The notes under the pieces are model-generated. The model made no database searches and was not told the DNA's origin. It worked only from the letters and a program-made list of their open reading frames with translations. Positions 37,501 to 47,170 of a stretch of DNA of 64,000 nucleotides are shown piece by piece. The DNA is from Roseiarcus sp036489975 (GTDB taxonomy: Bacteria > Pseudomonadota > Alphaproteobacteria > Rhizobiales > Beijerinckiaceae). Position 1 is the first letter of the stretch. Every line of letters begins with the position of its first letter. Location of the stretch: the NCBI GenBank assembly GCA_036489975.1, contig DASXES010000049.1, forward strand, positions 67,438-131,437, in the 5' to 3' direction. Position numbers and translations under genes: made by a program.

Positions 37501-37854
37501 CTCGACAGCGCGCTTGGCGCCATCGACGCGGGACTGGCGCTGGCCGAGGAGACGGGAGAGCACTACACCGACCCTCATCTTCATCGCCTGCGCGGCGATT
37601 TCCTGCTGATGCGGTCTCCCGCCGACTCGGTTCGCGCCGAGGAAGCTTTCCGGACCGCGATCGCAGTGGCCAAGGGGCAAGGCGCGCGCGGCTATGTGCT
37701 GCAGGCTTCATACGCGCTGGCCAGGCTCCACCACTCGACAGGCCGGCCCGATGCGGCCAGAGCGACGCTTGCGCCCGCGCTCGAAGGCTTTTCGCCGACG
37801 CCGGAACTGCCCGAAATCGCCGAGGCGCACGAACTCCTGCGGCGATTGTCCTGA
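34519..37854 (+). CDS. SAM-domain class III cyclase with AAA ATPase and TPR-like region
   Basis: This is a 1111-residue multidomain signalling protein. A SAM domain at residues 1-65 (LGLGQYDERFRANKIDLDVL) is followed by a class III nucleotidyl cyclase at about 90-275. There, FCDLVGSTE and LKRLGDGLMAGFG keep both metal-binding aspartates. Next is a STAND/AAA ATPase with Walker A VVGEPGIGKSRLIEEF and DLQWFDPTSIDLVHEI, and then a long Ala-rich helical repeat region. The ATG at 34519 gives MDVRGWLCSLGLGQ. It stands alone. Nucleotide specificity and signal are not readable. Confidence 0.9.
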   Translation: MDVRGWLCSLGLGQYDERFRANKIDLDVLADLTDVDLQELGVPLGDRRRLLKAITELPAREPPAALRTPAPLSAARPFSRLDSAERRPITIMFCDLVGSTELAAALDVEDWRNLVNSYLDEASSAVTALGGRVLKRLGDGLMAGFGYPQAQENDAERAVRAALGVQQAVEAVNRRNTPIGAPRLAVRIGVESGQVVVDAAGEVFGEAPNIAARVQGAAEPGTVLVTSTVQRQVAGLFIVEDRGAHVLKGAPAPVKLYRIVRVSGGRRQRGARILTPFVGREDDLAVLARSAERALAGDGQFVLVVGEPGIGKSRLIEEFRGQLAETPHSWIEWSASQLLQNTVLHPVRGWARARFGGPEASAERRLAELESLLDAVNLDAATHAPLLAPMVDIPLPPERLPGLSPEETRRSQSAAMVKWAIAGARNQPLVLVFEDLQWFDPTSIDLVHEISDRGAQAPILVLGAARPEFRPPWGLKPHHKVISLSPLDEAQVQRMITELAFRHTLPAQVTKRLSDRAGGVPLFVEEVTRLILERGEQGAAQAIPPTLRQSLAARLDRLGPAREVAQIGAVLGRSFSYPLLCEVACRAEPAYSGLDEASLKSALDGLVDADLLFADGTPPKATYRFKHALIQDAAYDSLLRSRRQAFHRLAAASLIAAQSEPEAIARHFTAGGAKTLASEWWGAAGEEALRRSAFKEAIAHLGKAIALADEAEREAPEHERRGPALAERRQKLHTDFGHAAMWLKGFAADEMSAAYARASQFAGPADEAPRFVAYYGECLKSFMRGEHRQAYAAAEAFLRETKAEGRDMEAGVARRVLGFVSLQLGDLQAARKRLERALSDYVRERDRETLFRFGNDTQVSATNFLALTEWHLGEFERVRLLVDESTRRARELGHAAALGSALFFRTAIESRRGDALATRMAVESLLVLTEEHNLKTYTDLGRVFAHWARGKLYDPEGGAVGLKAALASYLALGNRSGGPGFHGLLADLEAMRPDLDSALGAIDAGLALAEETGEHYTDPHLHRLRGDFLLMRSPADSVRAEEAFRTAIAVAKGQGARGYVLQASYALARLHHSTGRPDAARATLAPALEGFSPTPELPEIAEAHELLRRLS

Positions 37855-38005
37855 ACGGAACGCCGGCGCTTTCGCTCGCGGGTCACGCGATCGTGAGCCG
37901 CGCGCGGCTGCATACGCCGTTTGAACTTCGGGTATGAGATAAGGGCGGTCCTGGTCGACTAGAGGCGATTCGCCGAACGGCGGCTTTCTTCGCCGCCAAC
38001 ATCGG

Positions 38006-39205
38006 TTGGCGCGCTTTGCCGCGACAACGAGGCGCCTCTTGACCCCGCACGCCGACCGCTCGTCTTTTTTTATCGCGCTTGTCGTCGTCGATGTGCTGGC
38101 CGGCCTCGCGGACGCCATGTCCGGCCCCTACATCGTGCTTTTTCTCGTCGATCAGGCGCGCTTGAGCCCGCTTTTGCTGAGCGTCATCCTGACCGCGAGG
38201 GCGCTGGCCGGAATCGCGTTCGCCACCGGACTGGGAGGCTGGGTCGACCGGAGAACGAGCGTCGCGCCGTTGCTCATGGCGCTCGCGGGGTCCGCAATCG
38301 GCTACGCGTCGCTCGGCTTCACCACCAATTTCGCGCTGCTGCTGATCATCGCGGCGCTTCCGGTCGCCATCGGGGGGGCCGCCTTTTCCCAGTCGGTCGC
38401 GCTCGTCAGGCGGCGCTTCGAGCATTCAAGCTTCCACACCGCCAGCCGCGCTCTCGGCGTCCTGCGCGCGAGCTGGTCGCTCGCATGGGCGATCGGACCC
38501 GCGCTCGGCGCTGTGGCGGTCGCGGCGTTCGGATTTCGTGGCGTGTTTTTCATGAGCGCCGGCGCCGCGCTCGTCGCGCTGGCGGCGCTCGCCCTGGTGC
38601 GGGCGAAGCCGGTCTTCGGCGAGGCAGGCCACGGGATTCAGCCGAAGCCGGCGAACGGAGGCCCGGCGATCGCGCTCGCCTTTACCGGGCTCGCGCTCTT
38701 CCACACCGCCATGTTCCTCGGGTCGATCCCGCTTGCGATCGTCATGACCACCTCGCTCGGCGGGGCGAACAGCGACGTCGGATGGGCCTACAGTCTGTGC
38801 GCCGCGCTCGAAATCGTGGTGATGGGCGCGATCATCTGGCGGCCGCTCAAGCGCGGCGAGCGGCCGGCGATCGTGATCGGCTTCGCGGTTTTCGTCGCCT
38901 ATTTCATCGCGCTCGCGCTCGCGCGGTCGATCGCCGCGGTGCTGTGGGCCCAGACCCTGCGCGCGATCGGCATCGGGCTTGTGACCTATCTCGGGATCAG
39001 CTTTCTGCATTCGTTCATGCCGCACCGCGCCGGCGCCGCCGCGGCGCTTTTTTCCAACGCCGGCCAATTGGGTTCGGTGTTCGCCGCGCTCGGCGTCGGC
39101 CTGCTGGCGCAAGCATTCGGCTACCCGTCGGTGTTTGTCGTCTGCGCGATTCTCACCGCCGCGGGTCTCGTCACGGTTTGCCTCGCGCCCGCCGCCCCGG
39201 AATGA
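38006..39205 (+). CDS. MFS transporter, SET-like sugar efflux family
   Basis: This is a major-facilitator membrane protein of 399 residues with about 12 hydrophobic segments. ALGVLRASWSLAWAIGPALG resembles the sugar-efflux (SetA/SetB) subfamily segment, and AGIAFATGLGGWVDRRTSVA is the MFS loop 2-3 motif. The start is uncertain: TTG 38006 is given and has no clear ribosome site, and no ATG precedes TM1. It lies 151 bases after the cyclase. The substrate is not identified. Confidence 0.78.
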   Translation: MARFAATTRRLLTPHADRSSFFIALVVVDVLAGLADAMSGPYIVLFLVDQARLSPLLLSVILTARALAGIAFATGLGGWVDRRTSVAPLLMALAGSAIGYASLGFTTNFALLLIIAALPVAIGGAAFSQSVALVRRRFEHSSFHTASRALGVLRASWSLAWAIGPALGAVAVAAFGFRGVFFMSAGAALVALAALALVRAKPVFGEAGHGIQPKPANGGPAIALAFTGLALFHTAMFLGSIPLAIVMTTSLGGANSDVGWAYSLCAALEIVVMGAIIWRPLKRGERPAIVIGFAVFVAYFIALALARSIAAVLWAQTLRAIGIGLVTYLGISFLHSFMPHRAGAAAALFSNAGQLGSVFAALGVGLLAQAFGYPSVFVVCAILTAAGLVTVCLAPAAPE

Positions 39206-39272
39206 CCCGGCGCGGCCGCCAGCCCGGACTTGCCGCGTGCTTTTCCGCGCCCTTCAACCGGCGGAGATTGTC

Positions 39273-39299
39273 TTAGCACTCTCTTGTAATGAGTGCTAA
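39273..39299 (+). promoter_or_regulatory. CIRCE operator of groESL
   Basis: TTAGCACTC (39273-39281), a 9-base spacer and GAGTGCTAA (39291-39299) form a perfect CIRCE inverted repeat. This is the binding site of the heat-shock repressor HrcA, 93 bases before groES. hrcA itself is not in the window. Confidence 0.97.
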
Positions 39300-39391
39300 C
39301 AGCTGTCATATGGGGCCAGTTGGAGCGAAACGGCGGAAACAGGAGGCGCTCGCCTCCAAACCGGCGGCGGCTCACCGGGAGATGAGTTTTC

Positions 39392-39709
39392 ATGAAATTT
39401 CGTCCGTTACACGACCGCGTCGTCGTCCGCCGCATCGAAGGCGAGGACAAGACCAAAGGCGGCATCATCATTCCTGATACGGTCAAGGAGAAGCCGCAGG
39501 AGGGCGAGGTCGTCGCAGTCGGACCCGGCGGCCGCGACGAGAATGGCAAGATCACGCCGACCGAGCTCAAGCCCGGCGAGCGCGTCCTGTTCGGCAAGTG
39601 GTCGGGCACGGAAGTCAAGATCGACGGCGAGGAGCTCCTGATCATGAAGGAGTCCGACGTCATGGGCGTCATCGAAGGCGCGCCAGCCGCCAAGAAGAAA
39701 GCCGCCTGA
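39392..39709 (+). CDS. groES: co-chaperonin GroES
   Basis: GroES is the 10-kDa heptameric lid of the GroEL chamber, here 105 residues. Typical blocks are KFRPLHDRVVVRRIEGEDKT (start), GGIIIPDTVKEKPQEGEVVA (mobile loop) and VLFGKWSGTEVKIDGEELLI. A GGGAGATGAG sequence precedes the ATG. It is controlled by the CIRCE element and followed by groEL after 42 bases. The C-terminus ends in an extra Ala/Lys-rich stretch common in alphaproteobacteria. Confidence 0.98.
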   Translation: MKFRPLHDRVVVRRIEGEDKTKGGIIIPDTVKEKPQEGEVVAVGPGGRDENGKITPTELKPGERVLFGKWSGTEVKIDGEELLIMKESDVMGVIEGAPAAKKKAA

Positions 39710-39751
39710 AACAGCTTCCCCTTTTTTAAGAGAATTGAAGGAACCAGACCA

Positions 39752-41398
<1,647 letters not shown>

Positions 41399-41429
41399 TC
41401 TCGCCGATCGACTCCTGAACTTAAACGAT

Positions 41430-41454
41430 GGTCGGCGCGACGCTCGCGCCGACC
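41430..41454 (+). terminator. terminator after groEL
   Basis: GGTCGGCGCGA (41430-41440) and TCGCGCCGACC (41444-41454) make a perfect 11-base stem with a CGC loop, 31 bases after the groEL stop. The tail is GCTTCATACTTT, with only a weak T-run. Confidence 0.75.
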
Positions 41455-41550
41455 GCTTCATACTTTATAAGTCATTTGTTTCGAGGCTGACGCCGGGGGG
41501 CCGCCCTCGTTTATCGGGTCGTGAGACCTGCCTTGGAGGCCGGCGATCCC

Positions 41551-42384
41551 ATGCTGATCCGTTACGGTTATGAAATCGCGGTCAACTGCTCGCAGCCGAC
41601 GCCGATGGTTTGCCTGCTATCGGTGAGCGAAGACCGGAAGGCCGACATACGTGTCGAGGAAAAGGTGTTCACGACGCCGATCATCGGGACCACCACTTAC
41701 CTCGACTTGTTCGGTAATCGTTGTCGCAGACTGGTGGCGCCTGCCGGCGACTTCGCGATTTGGGGCGACGCCACGATTGAAGACGACGGCAAGATTGACC
41801 CGGCTAATTTTGCCGCGCGTGAGGTGCCGGTCGCGGAGCTGCCCGACGCCTGCCTGCTTTATCTGATGGGGAGCCGCTATTGCGAGACCGACAAGCTGAG
41901 CCAGGCGGCCTGGGATCTGTTCGGTAACACGCCTCCTGGCTGGGGGCGCGTGCAGGCCGTGTGCGACTTCGTTCATCAGCACATCAAGTTTGACTATCTG
42001 CAGGCGCGCTCGACCCGGACCGCGTTCGAAGCGTTCGAGGAGCGGATCGGCGTATGCCGCGATTTCGCTCATCTCGCCGTCACGCTTCTCCGATGCCTCA
42101 ACATTCCGGCGCGCTACGTCAACGGCCATCTCGGCGACATTGGCGTGCCGGTCGTCGACCCGATGGATTTCAGCGCCTGGATCGAGGTGTTCCTCGACGG
42201 GTCGTGGTGGACGTTCGATCCTCGCAACAACATGCCGCGGATCGGGAGGATTGTCGTCGCGCGAGGCCGTGACGCGGCGGATATTCCGCTCATCAATTCG
42301 TTCGGACCTCATGTTCTGAAGTCGTTCCGGGTCTGGACCTATGAGGTCACCGACCCGGCGCTGAGCGCCGCCAACCTCGCTTAA
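41551..42384 (+). CDS. transglutaminase-like family protein
   Basis: This is a 277-residue protein of the transglutaminase-like cysteine protease superfamily. It has an N-terminal beta domain and a core with the catalytic cysteine in ERIGVCRDFAHLAVTLLRCL and the aspartate in FLDGSWWTFDPRNN. The histidine that normally precedes A-W-x-E is Ser here (DFSAWIEVFL). As I recall, this is shared by a rhizobial subfamily, so catalysis may differ. Start at ATG 41551 (MLIRYGYEIAVNC); GTG 41521 would add ten residues. Confidence 0.8.
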   Translation: MLIRYGYEIAVNCSQPTPMVCLLSVSEDRKADIRVEEKVFTTPIIGTTTYLDLFGNRCRRLVAPAGDFAIWGDATIEDDGKIDPANFAAREVPVAELPDACLLYLMGSRYCETDKLSQAAWDLFGNTPPGWGRVQAVCDFVHQHIKFDYLQARSTRTAFEAFEERIGVCRDFAHLAVTLLRCLNIPARYVNGHLGDIGVPVVDPMDFSAWIEVFLDGSWWTFDPRNNMPRIGRIVVARGRDAADIPLINSFGPHVLKSFRVWTYEVTDPALSAANLA

Positions 42385-42439
42385 AGCAGCTCAGCGCCGG
42401 CCTGCTGGCGCAGGCGCTTGGCGTTCAAAGCCTGCGACC

Positions 42440-43435
42440 TCATCCGACGGTCACCACCAGCCGGCCACGGGTCTCACCCCTGAGGATGCGCGCGCCGGCG
42501 TCGAAGACGTCGGCGAGCAGGATGGTCCGGGTCATGGTCGCGAGCTTCTCGCGGTCGAGATCGAGCGCCAGGCGCCGCCAGGCTTCGAGCCGGCGCGCCT
42601 TGGGACAGTGCACGCTATCGATGCCGAGGAGCGAGACGCCGCGCAGGATGAAGGGGGCGACCGATGCGGGCAGATCCATGCCGCCGGCAAGGCCGCAGGC
42701 GGCGACCGCGCCGCCGTAACGCGTCTGCGCGAGGGCGTTGGCGAGCGTGTTCGAGCCGACGCTGTCGACCGCCGCCGCCCATTGCTCCTTGCCGAGCGGC
42801 TTGCCACTGGGGGCGCTCAAGGTCGCGCGGTCGATGATCTCGTCGGCGCCGAGCGACTTGAGGTAGGCGGCTTCGCTTCCGCGCCCCGTCGAGGCGATGA
42901 CCCGCCAGCCCTTGCCGGCGAAGAGCGAGATCGCCATCGAGCCGACGCCGCCAGCGGCTCCGGTCACCAGCGCCGGCCCCGAGGCGGGCGTGAGATCATG
43001 GCGCTCGATCGCCATCAGCGCCAGCATGGCGGTGAAGCCCGCGGTGCCGATCGCCATCGCCTCGGCGAGCGTCAACCCGTCCGGCGCCTTGACCAGCCAG
43101 TCGCCGTTCACCCGCGCGCGTTCCGCGTAGCCGCCATAATGGGTCTCGCTGAGGCCATGTCCCGTCAGGATGACAGGGTCGCCGGGAGCAAAGTCCGGCC
43201 GGTCGGAGCTCTCGACGATTCCGGCGAGATCGACGCCGAGCACCATCGGAAAGCGGCGGATCACCGGCGATCTGCCGCTGAGCGCCAGCCCGTCCTTATA
43301 GTTGACGGTCGAATGGGTGACGCGAACGGTCACGTCGCCGTCCATCAGCTCGGACTCGTCCATCTCGACGAGCTTGACCTCGTGCCCGGCGTCGGTCTTG
43401 TCGGCTCGAATGGCGCGGAAGGTCATGGGCGTCAT
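42440..43435 (-). CDS. acuI: acrylyl-CoA reductase (AcuI/YhdH family)
   Basis: This is an NADPH-dependent MDR enzyme without zinc, 331 residues. It reduces acryloyl-CoA to propionyl-CoA. Family segments are STVNYKDGLALSGRSPVIRR, FPMVLGVDLAGIVESSDRPD, YGGYAERARVNGDWLV, VTGAAGGVGSMAISLFAGKG and GIDSVHCPKARRLEAWRRLA. It faces the transglutaminase gene and is a single gene. It can detoxify acrylate or serve in 3-hydroxypropionate assimilation. Confidence 0.92.
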   Translation of the reverse strand: MTPMTFRAIRADKTDAGHEVKLVEMDESELMDGDVTVRVTHSTVNYKDGLALSGRSPVIRRFPMVLGVDLAGIVESSDRPDFAPGDPVILTGHGLSETHYGGYAERARVNGDWLVKAPDGLTLAEAMAIGTAGFTAMLALMAIERHDLTPASGPALVTGAAGGVGSMAISLFAGKGWRVIASTGRGSEAAYLKSLGADEIIDRATLSAPSGKPLGKEQWAAAVDSVGSNTLANALAQTRYGGAVAACGLAGGMDLPASVAPFILRGVSLLGIDSVHCPKARRLEAWRRLALDLDREKLATMTRTILLADVFDAGARILRGETRGRLVVTVG

Positions 43436-43528
43436 GCCTTGAGTTGGCGAGCGAGAGGCGGAAGTCTATGAGCGGGATTCCGGGCAGGTCAAATGGCTTG
43501 GTCCGTGGTTGAGGAGGGAAGGCCGCTC

Positions 43529-44191
43529 ATGGCCAAAAAAGAAAAGCCGCTCCTGCTCGAAAAAGAAAAGCTGCCGCGCGTCTTGACGGCGGTCAAGGGC
43601 GCCGACGGATTGGCGCGCTGCCCCTGGCCGGGCGTCGATCCGCTCTACGTCGCCTATCACGACGAGGAATGGGGCGTGCCCGAATACGACGATCGGGCGA
43701 TGTTCGAGAAGCTCGTGCTCGACGGCTTCCAGGCCGGCCTCTCCTGGATCACCATCCTGCGCAAGCGTCCTGCCTTCCGTAAGGCGTTCGACGGCTTCGA
43801 CCCTGAAAAGATCGTGCGCTGGAGCGACAAGAAGAAGGACGCGCTGATGCAGGACGCCGGCATCGTGCGCAACCGGGCCAAGATCGAGGCGACGGCGGCG
43901 CTCTCCCGCATCGTTCTCGACTTCGCCGGCAAAGGCGGCTTCGCGCGTCACTTGTGGAGCTTCGTCGACGGACGGCCGATCGACAATGCGCGGGTGAGCT
44001 TAAAGGACGTGCCGCCCGAGAGCGAAGTCTCGCGCGCCATCGCCAAGGACCTGCGCGCACGAGGGGGCAATTTCGTCGGGCCGACCATTGTCTACGCCTT
44101 CATGCAGGCGACCGGCATGGTCAACGATCACCTGGTCGGCTGCTGCCGTCACGAGGCCTGCCGCGCGCTGGCGCGCGAGCTCCGCCCGTGA
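43529..44191 (+). CDS. tag: DNA-3-methyladenine glycosylase I
   Basis: This is a base-excision repair enzyme removing 3-methyladenine, 220 residues from ATG 43529, which has GAGGAGGGAAGG upstream. It has RCPWPGVDPLYVAYHDEEWG with the zinc-binding Cys and His, VLDGFQAGLSWITILRKRPA, and the C-terminal zinc part ATGMVNDHLVGCCRHEAC. The N-terminal 25 residues are Lys-rich. It overlaps the next gene by GTGA. Confidence 0.93.
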   Translation: MAKKEKPLLLEKEKLPRVLTAVKGADGLARCPWPGVDPLYVAYHDEEWGVPEYDDRAMFEKLVLDGFQAGLSWITILRKRPAFRKAFDGFDPEKIVRWSDKKKDALMQDAGIVRNRAKIEATAALSRIVLDFAGKGGFARHLWSFVDGRPIDNARVSLKDVPPESEVSRAIAKDLRARGGNFVGPTIVYAFMQATGMVNDHLVGCCRHEACRALARELRP

Positions 44192-44802
44192 GCGAGCGCC
44201 CGCCGAGGCGCGCCTGGCAGCGGATGCTGTCGGGACGGCGGCTCGACCTCATCGATCCTTCGCCGCTCGACGTCGAGATCGCCGACATCGCCCACGGGCT
44301 GGCGCGCGTGGCGCGTTGGAACGGCCAGACCAAGGGGCCCGAGATCTTCTCCGTGGCGCAGCATTCGCTGTTGGTGGAGGCTCTGTTCGCGGCTTGCGAG
44401 GTCCAGCCCTCGGCCGGCGCACGGCTCGCGGCGCTTCTGCACGACGCGCCCGAATATGTGATCGGCGACATGATCTCGCCGTTCAAGGCGGCGATCGGCG
44501 GCGACTACAAGCGGATCGAGGCGCGCCTCAAGCGCGCGATCCTGATCCGCTTCGGCCTGCCCGCCGAGCCCCCCGACGATCTCGAGCACCGCATCAAGGC
44601 CGCCGACCGCGTCTCGGCCTATCTCGAGGCGACTGCGCTTGCGGGCTTTTCGGTCGCGGAAGCGCGCAAGCTGTTCGGCGAGCCCGATGCGCCGACCAAA
44701 GATTTCGCCGGCTATCTCGAGCCGATGCGCCCGGCCGACGCCGAAGCGCGGTTTCTCGCCCGTTTCGCCGAACTCGACGCCGGGGCCGCGACGACCTTAT
44801 AA
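44188..44802 (+). CDS. HD-domain phosphohydrolase (YfbR-like)
   Basis: This is a 204-residue metal-dependent hydrolase. HD signature residues are seen in EIFSVAQHSLLVEALF, ARLAALLHDAPEYVIGDMIS and the downstream Asp in KAADRVSAYLEA. The pattern is close to YfbR-type 5'-deoxynucleotidases. GTG 44188 overlaps the tag stop, and frames extending upstream lie inside tag. Co-expression with tag could link it to nucleotide-pool cleaning, which is inference. Confidence 0.85.
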   Translation: MSERPPRRAWQRMLSGRRLDLIDPSPLDVEIADIAHGLARVARWNGQTKGPEIFSVAQHSLLVEALFAACEVQPSAGARLAALLHDAPEYVIGDMISPFKAAIGGDYKRIEARLKRAILIRFGLPAEPPDDLEHRIKAADRVSAYLEATALAGFSVAEARKLFGEPDAPTKDFAGYLEPMRPADAEARFLARFAELDAGAATTL

Positions 44803-44827
44803 GGCGCGCCGCTGAAGGAATTTATCG

Positions 44828-45340
44828 ATGCCGCGCCTGCATGTCTGTTCGCTTGCCCTGATCGCCGACACCGTCTCCAGGACCGGCGCGCGTTCGCTTG
44901 TCACCCTGCTGAGCCCCGGCACGGAGATGGAGCGGCCGATCGAGATCATGCCGGAACGGCATCTTTATCTCGCCGTCTCTGACATCGTCGAGCGGACGCC
45001 GGGCCAGGTGCTGGCGGACGGCGCCCATCTCGATGGCCTGTTGGGATTTGTTCGGGCTTGGGACCGCGCCGCGCCAATGCTGATTCATTGTTTCGCCGGC
45101 GTCAGCCGTTCGACCGCCGCCGCCTACATCGCCGCCTGCGCGCTCAAGCCCGATCGCGACGAGTTCGCCATCGCGCGGGCGCTGCGCGCCGCGTCGCCGA
45201 CCGCCTCGCCTAACCCCCGCCTGGTGGCGCTGGCGGACAAGGCGCTCGGACGGCGGGGACGCATGAGCGAAGCCATCGGCGCCATCGGCCGCGGCGACGC
45301 ATGTTTCGAGGGAACGCCGTTCACCCTGGAACTGGACTGA
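44828..45340 (+). CDS. protein tyrosine phosphatase-like protein
   Basis: This is a 170-residue protein with the phosphatase loop HCFAGVSRSTAAAYIAACAL, i.e. a C-x-x-G-x-x-R-S/T signature. The general acid aspartate may be the D in LAVSDIVERTPG. A GAAGGAA ribosome site precedes the ATG. It is 25 bases after the HD gene in the same direction, so tag, HD and this gene may form one unit. Confidence 0.82.
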   Translation: MPRLHVCSLALIADTVSRTGARSLVTLLSPGTEMERPIEIMPERHLYLAVSDIVERTPGQVLADGAHLDGLLGFVRAWDRAAPMLIHCFAGVSRSTAAAYIAACALKPDRDEFAIARALRAASPTASPNPRLVALADKALGRRGRMSEAIGAIGRGDACFEGTPFTLELD

Positions 45341-45352
45341 GGAGACCAGGCT

Positions 45353-45763
45353 TCAGTTCTTGACGGCCTTGGTCATCGCCTCCTGCTCCGCCTCGGTCGG
45401 CGAGCCGTAAAAGGCGGGATCATTGTCCTTGCCGCCGAGCGCCCCATAGGCATGCGCCCCCTTGGCGTCGAACAGCACGACGAACTTGTGATCGGCGCAG
45501 TTCGCCGGCTCGCAGACGAATGACAACGCGTAAGGCTTTCCGTCGATGGTGAGGTCCGTCATCTGGCCGGCGACGCCATCGAAGTTCCGATTGAACCGAA
45601 TGAGCCAATCAGGGGTAGGCTGGACGAGCTTCATCAGCTTTTCCCACGAGGCGTGATAGGGCGTGCGCCCATGCAACGCGTCGAACAGAAACGCCGTCTC
45701 ACCCTCCGCCGCGTTCGCGGCGCCGGCGAGAAGGACGAGAGCGAAGGAAAGGCTTAGGCGCAT
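45353..45763 (-). CDS. Ivy-family C-type lysozyme inhibitor
   Basis: This is a 136-residue exported protein with signal MRLSLSFALVLLAGAANA. The conserved inhibitor loop is CEPANCADHKFVVLFD, matching the CKPHDC-type loop of Ivy. The family binds the active site of C-type (vertebrate) lysozyme in the periplasm. It converges with the phosphatase gene. Confidence 0.88.
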   Translation of the reverse strand: MRLSLSFALVLLAGAANAAEGETAFLFDALHGRTPYHASWEKLMKLVQPTPDWLIRFNRNFDGVAGQMTDLTIDGKPYALSFVCEPANCADHKFVVLFDAKGAHAYGALGGKDNDPAFYGSPTEAEQEAMTKAVKN

Positions 45764-45851
45764 TTTGGAACCGGGCGCTTGCTTTGAACGGGGGAATCGG
45801 GCCTTTGGAAGCGGGGACGGCGCCTGGGTTGAGCGTCTGACATGTTCACGC

Positions 45852-46088
45852 CTAGAACGCCTTGAATGTGATGATGGTGCGCGTGTCGACGATTCCCGGG
45901 ATCACCTGCACTTTGTGGCCGACGAAATGGCCGATGTCGACGCCGGACTCCACATAGAACTTGGCCAGAATGTCATAGTCGCCCGCGATCGAATAGATCT
46001 CGGAGGCGATTTCCGCTTCCGCTAGCGCGCTGGCGACCTCGTAGGTTCGCCCCAGCGCGCATTTGATTTGGACGAAGAAGGTCTGCAT
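45852..46088 (-). CDS. stand-alone RAM domain (Lrp/AsnC ligand-binding) protein
   Basis: This is a 78-residue protein consisting of only the Lrp/AsnC effector (RAM) domain: TFFVQIKCALGRTYEVASAL, EIYSIAGDYDILAKFYVESG, VQVIPGIVDTRTIITFKAF. There is no helix-turn-helix. ATG 46088 is used; an earlier in-frame ATG at 46136 runs into the neighbour's 3' end. It lies four bases after the secreted-protein gene 46093-47040 and is probably co-transcribed. Such proteins oligomerise and may sense amino acids. Confidence 0.85.
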   Translation of the reverse strand: MQTFFVQIKCALGRTYEVASALAEAEIASEIYSIAGDYDILAKFYVESGVDIGHFVGHKVQVIPGIVDTRTIITFKAF

Positions 46089-46092
46089 CCGG

Positions 46093-47040
46093 TCACGGCC
46101 CTTGTTTGCCGTTCTCTTCTGCAACAACTTCGACATCGCGGTCCATCCCCGTCTGAACCTGGAATGTCGATTGGTAGACCTTGGACTCGTGCCGCGCGAT
46201 CACGACATACTCGCCCTCGGCGAGCACGAGCGAGGGAAAGGCGCCGACCAGTTCCCGGATGACGTCGCCCCCTGGAGTGAGCACCGTGAAAGTGGTGTTG
46301 GCGAGGGCCTCGGCCCCCGGCTTGTTGACGAGCTTGAGCGTAAGCGTCGCGCAGTGATGACGAATCGTGACGTCGATCCGCTTGCCGGACATGACCCTGA
46401 TGTCAGCGTTGACGATCGAATTGGATGGGATTGGCGCAAGCGACGCGGGCGTCGCGGATTTGCCGGAATCGCCGGGAGCGCTCACCGCCGAGTGGGCGCC
46501 GACCGTATCGAGATAGGTGGAGACGATGTGATAGGCGCCTTCCGGCAGTCCAATGATATCGCCCGCCTTGCCTTTGGCGTAGACGAGCTTGCCAAGCGGA
46601 TTGCGGTTCTGGGGCACGTAGATGGCGAGCGACAGTTTGGACGGGTCAATCGGCGCGTCGGAGAGGGTCCCTTCGATCCGCAGCGCCCCGGCCGAGAGGG
46701 TCAAGCGTTCGGATCGGACTTCCGCGCCGAGCGTCACTCGCTTGGCCGCGCTCGCGAGCCCGAACGCGACATGAACAACGTAGTCCCCGGGGGGAATGGT
46801 CAGGGTCGGCTGAGCGAGGCCGGATTCGACGATCAAGGGATGCGAACCGTCCGGATCGGCTTGCGCGCCGAACACCCGCCAGCGCAGCCCGCCAGCGAGC
46901 GGCGCGGCGCCGCCTTTGAGCACCGCTGAGAGGACGAGCGTCGCTTGGGCGGATTCCGTAGCCGGCGTCTCGGCGCTGACGGACGCGGCCAGCGCCATCA
47001 GGGCAAACAGAGCAGCCAGAATTCGCCAAGTCGCTTTCAA
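46093..47040 (-). CDS. secreted protein of unknown function
   Basis: This is a 315-residue protein with a signal peptide (MKATWRILAALFALMALAAS) and a beta-rich mature part. It contains three similar strand blocks around GDYVVHVAFGLAS, GAYHIVSTYLDTVG and GEYVVIARHESKVYQ, each ending a G-x-Y-x-V pattern. They look like repeated Ig-like/carboxypeptidase-regulatory folds. The start is TTG with AGGGCGG upstream. I do not recognise a family name. It precedes the RAM-domain gene. Confidence 0.75.
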   Translation of the reverse strand: MKATWRILAALFALMALAASVSAETPATESAQATLVLSAVLKGGAAPLAGGLRWRVFGAQADPDGSHPLIVESGLAQPTLTIPPGDYVVHVAFGLASAAKRVTLGAEVRSERLTLSAGALRIEGTLSDAPIDPSKLSLAIYVPQNRNPLGKLVYAKGKAGDIIGLPEGAYHIVSTYLDTVGAHSAVSAPGDSGKSATPASLAPIPSNSIVNADIRVMSGKRIDVTIRHHCATLTLKLVNKPGAEALANTTFTVLTPGGDVIRELVGAFPSLVLAEGEYVVIARHESKVYQSTFQVQTGMDRDVEVVAEENGKQGP

Positions 47041-47170
47041 TCCGCCCTGTGCCTAAAATTGCCGCTGACGATTCGTCCCGCTCGTGGCCGGATATTGAGG
47101 CGGATCCAAGGCGGTTTACATCTCTGAGCCATTGGATCAAGCAGGCGTTCACCCGAGAAAGAAAGCGCTG

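Noticed and set aside
35503..37680. A 725-codon minus-strand frame opposite the cyclase gene
   Set aside because: Long antisense frames are expected at this GC content; no domain is seen and the plus strand has full cyclase/AAA motifs.
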